Source: Paractinoplanes atraurantiacus (GTDB lineage: Bacteria > Actinomycetota > Actinomycetes > Mycobacteriales > Micromonosporaceae). Taken from it: DNA of 46,572 nucleotides. Made by a program: the position numbers and the translations under genes. Shown one piece after another: positions 41,742-46,572 of the stretch. The stretch spans positions 1-46,572 of the forward strand of contig NZ_OBDY01000047.1 in the NCBI RefSeq assembly GCF_900215205.1, given 5' to 3'. Each line of letters begins with the position of its first letter. Position 1 is the stretch's first letter. Under the pieces are notes generated by a model, which was given only the letters and a program-made list of their open reading frames with translations, was not told the DNA's origin and searched no databases.

Positions 41742-42447
41742 GCTCCACGGCTTTCCGCACACCTGGCAGGTGTGATCGGCGGTCATTCCGGAACTCGCCC
41801 GCACCCGCCGCGTCATCGCGCCCGATCTGCGCGGCCTGGGTGCCACCACTCGCGCTCTTCGGGGGTACGACGGAGCCACCATCGCCGAAGACGCCCGCGC
41901 TCTGCTCGACGCGCTGGGCGTCCGCACCGCCGACGTGGCGGCGCTCGATCTGGGCGTACAACCGGCGGTCTTGCTGGCCTTGCGTCACCCGAGCCGAGTG
42001 AGCCGCCTCGTATTGATGGAGGCCTTTGTCGAAACGCCCGTCGCGCCTCCGTGGTGGTTCGGCTTCCACGGCGTTCCGGGCCTGGCCGAGCGCGTTCTCG
42101 CCGGCCACGAGGCGGACTATATCGACTTCTTCCTCCGAGCCGGAACCCACAATGGCCAGGGCATCGCACCGGCAGTTCGAAAAGCTTTCATTGAGGCGTA
42201 CGCCGGGTCGGAATCGCTGCGCTGCGCCTTCGAGCACTATCGCGCGATGCCCGAGACGGCCGCCCAGCTCGCCGCCGACAAAGGACGGCTGAGCATGCCG
42301 GTGACGGCGATCGGCGCGCAGCCCGTCGGCGATCGGCTGCACCAGCAGCTGAAACCGATCGCCGACGACCTGACCGGGCACCTGATCGAGAATTGCGGCC
42401 ACATCATTCCGCTCGACCGTCCCCGGGAATTGCTCGCCTATCTATGA
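41737..42447 (+). pseudogene. Alpha/beta hydrolase, 5' end deleted and in-frame UGA
   Basis: The frame reads AILLLHGFPHTWQV, then UGA (41773-41775), then SAVIPELARTRRVIAPDLRGLGATTRA and on through the hydrolase body to the stop at 42445. The segment AALDLGVQPAVLLA has Asp where many hydrolases have the Asp or Ser nucleophile (epoxide hydrolase-like), and NCGHIIPLDRP carries the catalytic His. Relatives usually have Trp at the UGA position, so a TGG to TGA change is likely. The normal N-terminal strand before LLLHGFP is missing. Although the genome recodes UGA, I see no SECIS-like hairpin here. Confidence 0.72.
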
Positions 42448-45114
42448 GGTGCGGGTCAATCGCCACCACAAGGACGGCGACTCGGTCGCGCTGTCGGTGC
42501 GGAGTTCCACTCGTACGCCCGAAGCCTGCACCGTGCCGACCGACTGGGCCGCCGTGACCTCGGCCGAGGGCGACGTGGTGGTGACCTTGAGCGGGACCGT
42601 CAGGCCGGGCCAGCCGACCACCTTGAGGGCCTTGGCCGGGCGGACCGCGGTGGTGGCGCCCCAGGCCGTCTCCACCTGGCCGACCGGATCGGCGGGAAGC
42701 AAGGTGTACTCCTTGACAACCTTGGCCACGGCGGTGAGCAGCTTCTTGACCTCCTTATTGACCTTGGCCAGCTGCTGCGGGGTCTGCGCGCCCGGCTGGT
42801 TGAAGACGGCGCCCACCAAGGTCAATTTGCGGCTACCGACCGTAAGGTGCGAGGCGAAGACCAGGTTGCCGCCGGCCTCGTCGGTGGAGCCGGTCTTGAT
42901 GCCGAAGACCCCGTTCACACCGAGCAGGTCGTTGTAGTTTTTGATCGTTCCGACGACCGGGATCTCGGCCTCGGGCAAGGCGACGATCTCGGCGAAGACG
43001 GCGCTCTTGAGGGCGGCGCGAGCCAGAAGGACCTGGTCGGGGGCGGTGCTGGTGGTGGTCGGCAGATAGCCGCTGGGGTCGGTGTAGTTGGTGTTCTTCA
43101 TGCCGAGGTCCGCGGCGGCGGCGTTCATTTTGGTCAGGAAAGCCTCCTCCGATCCGGCGTCCCAGACGGCCAGCTGATGGGCGATGTTGTTGGCCGACGG
43201 CAACATCAAGGCCTCGAGGGCGTCACGCTCGGTGAGTTGCTCGCCCACTTCCACTTGTACGAGGGACTGGCCGCTCGAGATCCGCGACTCGAAGTCAGCG
43301 ACATCGGCCGCGGTCACGGTCAGTGTCGGGCCCTCCTCGGCGCCGCTCAGAGGGTGGTCACGCAGGATCACATAAGCGGTCATGACCTTGGCGACGCTGC
43401 CGATCGGCGCGGCCGCGGTGGAGCCGGAACCGCCGATCCGGCCGAGGCCTTCGATCATGAGCTCGGCGCTGCCGGTCGCCGGCCACGGAAGATCGGGCGC
43501 GGCACCCGGGATCTTCATGCTGGCGGCGATCGAGGTGGTCAGGGTGGCCGCGGGCAGCGAACGGGTCAGCTGAAGGGTGGCCCCACCACCGAGCAGAACG
43601 ACGAGCAGGACCAGGGCGATGAGTACGGGGAGACGGCGGCGCCGGGCCTGGGGAGCAGGCTGCCGGCCGCCGCCGTAGACGGTGGAACCCGGCCGCGTCG
43701 GCGGCGGAGGGGTGACGGGAGCCGGCCGGGAGGCGGGAACTGTGACGGCGGACTGGGCACTGACGGTGACCGGCGGCGCCGCGATCATCGGCTGAGTGAG
43801 GTCAGCTTCCGCGGTCCGCCCGCCTGGCGGTATCACGGGCCACGCGGCGGGAGGCTGCGTGGTGGGCGGCGCGGCTGGCGTGGCGCTCCACGCGGCTGGC
43901 GGCGTGGTGGGCGGCGCGGCTGGCGTGGCGCTCCACGCGGCTGGCGGCGTGGTGGGCGGCGCGGTCGGCGTGGCGCTCCACGCGGCAGGCTGCATCGAGG
44001 ACGGCGCGCTGGGCGGCGTCGCGGTCCGCGCGCTGGGCGGCGTCGCGGTCCGCGCGGTGGGCGGCGTCGCGGGGCGAGCCAGCGGCAGCGCGACCTGCGC
44101 GGGAGGCGCGGCAGGGCCGGCCTGCGCGCCCGGCCCGGCCTGATCCCGGCCGGGGGCGACCTGAGTCGGAGGGGCAGAGGCTTGCGACTGAGGTGGCGTG
44201 GTTTGTGTGGGGCGCGCCGGAGGCCGGGAGAGGGGCATCGCGGCCTGGGCCGGAGGCGGCGTAGGGCTCGGCGGCGAAGTTGAAGGCGGTGTCTGCTTCG
44301 GCGTGGCCGCTAGGGGAGCGGTTGAGGGCTCCGGCACTGAGGCGGCGGTCAGCGGCTGGGTCTTGTCGGCGTCGGCCGGCGTTTCGGCCTTGGCCGGTGA
44401 CGTGCGCGTCAGCGGTCGAGTCGCGTCGGCCGGCGCGGGCGATGGGGAAGACACCGGCGAGGGAGCGGGGGAAGGCTGCGGCGGAGGTGCGGGGGAGGGC
44501 TGCGGCGAGGGAACGGGAGAGGGCTGCGGCGATGGAGCGGGAGAAGGCAGTGGCGGAGGTGCGGGGGAGGGCTGCGGCGAGGGAGCGGGAGAGGGCTGCG
44601 GCGAGGGAGCGGGAGAAGGCTGCGGCGAGGGAGCAGGAGAAGGCTGCGGCGAGGGAACAGGAGAAGGCGGCGGCGACGTAGCGAGGGTCGCGGCCGGATT
44701 CTTGCTGGGTGTGGGCTTGGCCGCGGTGATCGGCTGTGTGGCGTCCGCCGGCGGAGAAGGCTTCGGGGCCGAGGGCTTGGTGGCCTCGTCCGGGGTCGAG
44801 GGCTTACTGTCCGCGGCGGCCGGAGCGGGAACATCGAACGGCCGGGTGGCGTCGGACTCCGGCTCGTCGTCCGCGCCCGCTGCGGGAGAGGCGGCGAACG
44901 GCTGGGTGGGCTCGTCCTGATCGGCCGTCGCGGCCTTGGCCGGTGGTGTTATCTCCGTGGCGTCCGGATCGGCTTCGGGGGCGGCACCGCCGTACACCTT
45001 GCCGGTGGCCTCGGGTTGTCGTGGTGCTGGAGCCGGAGCCTTCGGCTCGGCGGGGCCCTCGTTCTCCTGCGAGAGCGGGCGGGTCTCGTCGGTCGGCTTC
45101 GGCGGGTGGGTCAT
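42442..45114 (-). CDS. D-alanyl-D-alanine carboxypeptidase (S11) with long proline-rich cytoplasmic tail
   Basis: The 890-residue protein has a roughly 490-residue cytoplasmic part, one transmembrane helix (about 495-511, RRRRLPVLIALVLLVVLLGG) and an external S11 penicillin-binding domain. That domain has SxxK S573-VA-K576, SxN S640-A-N642 and K740-T-G. The tail contains PAPSPQPS-type repeats (about 148-225), SATPAAPPTTPPAAW repeats (about 378-425) and eight D-x-T-[RQK]-P motifs (such as DETRPL, ADATQPI, ADKTQPL). The enzyme trims peptidoglycan pentapeptides; the tail is unusual for the family. ATG 45114 is preceded by GGAGAG, which lies on the IS110 element 2 junction. The original promoter is now separated by the insertion. 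Confidence 0.88.
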   Translation of the reverse strand: MTHPPKPTDETRPLSQENEGPAEPKAPAPAPRQPEATGKVYGGAAPEADPDATEITPPAKAATADQDEPTQPFAASPAAGADDEPESDATRPFDVPAPAAADSKPSTPDEATKPSAPKPSPPADATQPITAAKPTPSKNPAATLATSPPPSPVPSPQPSPAPSPQPSPAPSPQPSPAPSPQPSPAPPPLPSPAPSPQPSPVPSPQPSPAPPPQPSPAPSPVSSPSPAPADATRPLTRTSPAKAETPADADKTQPLTAASVPEPSTAPLAATPKQTPPSTSPPSPTPPPAQAAMPLSRPPARPTQTTPPQSQASAPPTQVAPGRDQAGPGAQAGPAAPPAQVALPLARPATPPTARTATPPSARTATPPSAPSSMQPAAWSATPTAPPTTPPAAWSATPAAPPTTPPAAWSATPAAPPTTQPPAAWPVIPPGGRTAEADLTQPMIAAPPVTVSAQSAVTVPASRPAPVTPPPPTRPGSTVYGGGRQPAPQARRRRLPVLIALVLLVVLLGGGATLQLTRSLPAATLTTSIAASMKIPGAAPDLPWPATGSAELMIEGLGRIGGSGSTAAAPIGSVAKVMTAYVILRDHPLSGAEEGPTLTVTAADVADFESRISSGQSLVQVEVGEQLTERDALEALMLPSANNIAHQLAVWDAGSEEAFLTKMNAAAADLGMKNTNYTDPSGYLPTTTSTAPDQVLLARAALKSAVFAEIVALPEAEIPVVGTIKNYNDLLGVNGVFGIKTGSTDEAGGNLVFASHLTVGSRKLTLVGAVFNQPGAQTPQQLAKVNKEVKKLLTAVAKVVKEYTLLPADPVGQVETAWGATTAVRPAKALKVVGWPGLTVPLKVTTTSPSAEVTAAQSVGTVQASGVRVELRTDSATESPSLWWRLTRTS

Positions 45115-45166
45115 CTCTCTCCATAAGGTTGTTGATCGTCTGGGGTTGATGCTCCGGATGCCCGGG

Positions 45167-45302
45167 AACGGCGGGGTGTGGCTGATGTCTCTCTGCCGTT
45201 GGGTGGTTCCGAAGGAGTGGCCGCCCTGCCGTTGCCGATGGCCTGGCTGCTGATTGAGATCTGCGTACGTCGCTGTTTATGGAGCTGCTGGCAGTGCCAT
45301 CG
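45167..45302 (+). ncRNA. Predicted bridge RNA of IS110 element 2
   Basis: Two stem-internal-loop units lie between the left end and the transposase. Unit 1: stem AACGGCGGGG/CCCTGCCGTT (45167-45176 with 45224-45233), TCTCTCT (45188-45194, same as left target 45114-45120), apical hairpin 45199-45212, then AGGAG (45213-45217, reverse complement of CTCCT at 46568-46572). Unit 2: stem CGATGGC/GCCATCG (45236-45242 with 45296-45302), ATTGAGATCT (45253-45262, resembling right end ATTGAAACT), hairpin GCG-TACGT-CGC, then TTATGGAG (45277-45284, exact reverse complement of CTCCATAA at 45119-45126). This is the target-loop then donor-loop plan of IS621-type bridge RNA. Transcript ends are unknown. Confidence 0.75.
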
Positions 45303-45341
45303 ACGGGGTTGAGCTGTGGTTAGCAGGGGAGGTTCAAGCTG

Positions 45342-46553
45342 GTGAAGGTCCGGGAGTGGATCTGGGTCGGGATCGATGTCGGCAAGGCGCATCACCACGC
45401 GTGCGCGGTCGACGAGACCGGCAAGGTGGTGTTCAGCAAGCGGCTGGTCAACGGGCAGGCCGAGATCGAGGCGTTGATCGCCCGCGCGGGCAAGGCCGCT
45501 GGACGTGTGCGCTGGGCCGTGGACATGACGTCGGGTAGCGCCGGGCTGCTGCTGGCGGTACTGCGCCATGCCGGCGCGGAACTCGTGTACGTGCCCGGCC
45601 GGCTGGTTAACCGAATGGCCGGCGCTTTCGCCGGTGAAGCCAAGAGCGACGCCAAAGACGCGTTCACCATCGCCGAAACAGCCAGGCTGCGCCACGATCT
45701 GACGCCGATCACCGAGCCGGATGTGCTGATCACCGAGTTGCGGGTACTGACTGCCCGCCGCGAGGACCTGATGGGTGACTGGGTGCGTGGGGTCAATCGG
45801 TTGCGGGAGCTGCTCGCCTCGATCTTCCCGGCCTTGGAGGCGGCATTCGACTACTCCACCCGCTCGGCGCTGGTGCTGCTGACCGGCTTCCAGACTCCCG
45901 ATGGTTTGCGCGTGGCCAGCGCCGGCCGGGTTGCTGAGCATCTGCGCACCGGCGGCGCGTGGCCCAAAGGCATCCCGGCGATGGTCGACAAAGCCCTCGC
46001 CGCGGCGGCTGCGCAGACCGTCGCGCTGCCTGCCGAGGCCGCAGTGGCGCCGCTGATCGCGCGGCTCGCCGCCCAGCTGCTCGATTTGGACCGCGAGATC
46101 AAGGACCTGGACAAGCAGATCACCGGCACCTTCGGCGAGCATCCCCACGCGGCGCGGATCACCAGCGTCCACGGGTTCGGGCCGATCCTGGGTGCCCAGT
46201 TGCTGGCCGACACCGGCGGGGACTTGCTGGCCGCGTTCGGTAGTTCGGCCCGGCTGGCCGCCTACGCCGGCCTGGCTCCGGTCCCGCGTGATTCCGGACG
46301 CGTGCGCGGCAACCTGCACCGACCCAAGCGGTACCACCGTGGCCTGCGCCGGGTGTTCTACCTCGCCGCGTTGTCCGCGATCAAACCCGACGGCCCATCG
46401 CGCGTCTTCTACCAGCGCAAACGCGCCGAGGGGAAACTCCACACCCAGGCCCTGATCGCCCTGGCCCGCCGCCTGATCGACGTCATCTGGGCACTGCTGC
46501 GCGACGGCCGCGAGTTCCATTCCTCACCGCCGATCACGGCGAAGGCGGCTTGA
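45342..46553 (+). CDS. IS110-family transposase, element 2
   Basis: GTG 45342 follows GGGGAGG by nine bases. The 403-residue recombinase has RuvC-like residues D12 (GIDVGKAHH), D61 (AVDMT, where many relatives have Glu), D103 and D106 (KSDAKDAF). The C-terminal domain has SVHGFGPILGAQLLADTGG and LAGLAPVPRDSGRV with the likely nucleophilic serine. It is only distantly similar to the element 1 transposase, so the two elements arrived independently. No frameshift is seen; activity is plausible. Confidence 0.93.
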   Translation: MKVREWIWVGIDVGKAHHHACAVDETGKVVFSKRLVNGQAEIEALIARAGKAAGRVRWAVDMTSGSAGLLLAVLRHAGAELVYVPGRLVNRMAGAFAGEAKSDAKDAFTIAETARLRHDLTPITEPDVLITELRVLTARREDLMGDWVRGVNRLRELLASIFPALEAAFDYSTRSALVLLTGFQTPDGLRVASAGRVAEHLRTGGAWPKGIPAMVDKALAAAAAQTVALPAEAAVAPLIARLAAQLLDLDREIKDLDKQITGTFGEHPHAARITSVHGFGPILGAQLLADTGGDLLAAFGSSARLAAYAGLAPVPRDSGRVRGNLHRPKRYHRGLRRVFYLAALSAIKPDGPSRVFYQRKRAEGKLHTQALIALARRLIDVIWALLRDGREFHSSPPITAKAA

Positions 46554-46572
46554 CACGGTCATTGAAACTCCT

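Larger units (their letters stand above)
45119..46569 (+). mobile_element. IS110-family insertion sequence, element 2
   Basis: Boundaries were set by RNA-DNA complementarity: core CT 45119-45120, left end from 45121 (CCATAAGG), right end to 46567 (CATTGAAA), core CT 46568-46569, then right target CCT to the window edge. Element length is about 1.45 kb including one core. Restoring the target gives TCATCTCTCTCCT, which on the minus strand is AGGAGAGAGATGA, the ribosome binding site and ATG of the carboxypeptidase gene. There are no terminal inverted repeats. Confidence 0.85.

Noticed and set aside
41773..41775. UGA in the alpha/beta hydrolase as a second selenocysteine codon
   Set aside because: Relatives have Trp at this site, no SECIS-like hairpin with a GGUCU-type loop follows at the right distance, and the gene has also lost its 5' end.
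44460..44680. CRISPR-like array in the carboxypeptidase gene
   Set aside because: The regular 18-36 bp repeats encode PAPSPQPS units in frame with no unique spacers; they are coding low-complexity repeats.
45111..46520. Long minus-strand open frame across IS110 element 2
   Set aside because: Antisense shadow of the transposase gene.

Overview
The window is uniformly GC-rich DNA with actinomycete features: GTG starts, long AfsR/SARP regulators, a MEDS/ATPase anti-sigma-like protein, a LuxR-type two-component pair and IS110 elements. It most resembles a filamentous actinobacterium, perhaps of the Actinoplanes/Micromonosporaceae type. This placement comes from gene content only and is an inference.

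Layout. 0-11 kb: a secreted latex-clearing-protein-like (Lcp/MpaB) oxygenase behind an inverted-repeat promoter, a CARDB-type membrane protein, a frameshifted SARP regulator, and a 1770-residue secreted GH92 alpha-mannosidase behind a perfect LacI-type operator. 11-12.7 kb: IS110 element 1, inserted at the start codon of the second gene of a small gene pair. 12.8-16.7 kb: an ABC exporter plus histidine kinase plus LuxR-type regulator operon. 16.8-22.5 kb: a MEDS/ATPase protein, an ArsR-SRPBCC-membrane protein operon with twin operators, an Mrr-like restriction endonuclease translationally coupled to a B12-binding radical SAM protein, and two small unknowns.

22.6-40.2 kb holds a nearly complete selenocysteine system. 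A formate dehydrogenase operon (fdhA with an in-frame UGA at codon 190 and a SECIS hairpin, fdhB, nrfD-type anchor) lies next to a MerR regulator, selD and the selenocysteine tRNA. selA and selB follow about 7 kb later, after a run of minus-strand genes (SARP, methyltransferase, hydrolase, phosphoribosyltransferase, two membrane proteins, an acetyltransferase). SelB carries an unusual low-complexity insert of about 170 residues, and SelA has a low-complexity tail. The 3' end of the tRNA-Sec gene is duplicated about 616 bp away, which looks like an integration scar.

40.2-46.6 kb: RidA, a LysR regulator, two genes broken head-to-head by one deletion (HxlR regulator and alpha/beta hydrolase), a D,D-carboxypeptidase with a long proline-rich cytoplasmic tail full of D-x-T-[RQK]-P-hydrophobic motifs, and IS110 element 2 inserted in the Shine-Dalgarno sequence of that gene.

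The most striking signal is in the two IS110 elements. The non-coding leader upstream of each transposase can be read as a bridge RNA. Short segments of each leader are complementary, including a CT core, to the element's own end and to the flanking target DNA. This fixes both insertion points to the base and allows the pre-insertion sequences to be reconstructed. In both cases the element landed antisense on a translation start site, and its end re-creates a Shine-Dalgarno or start codon for the gene it hit.
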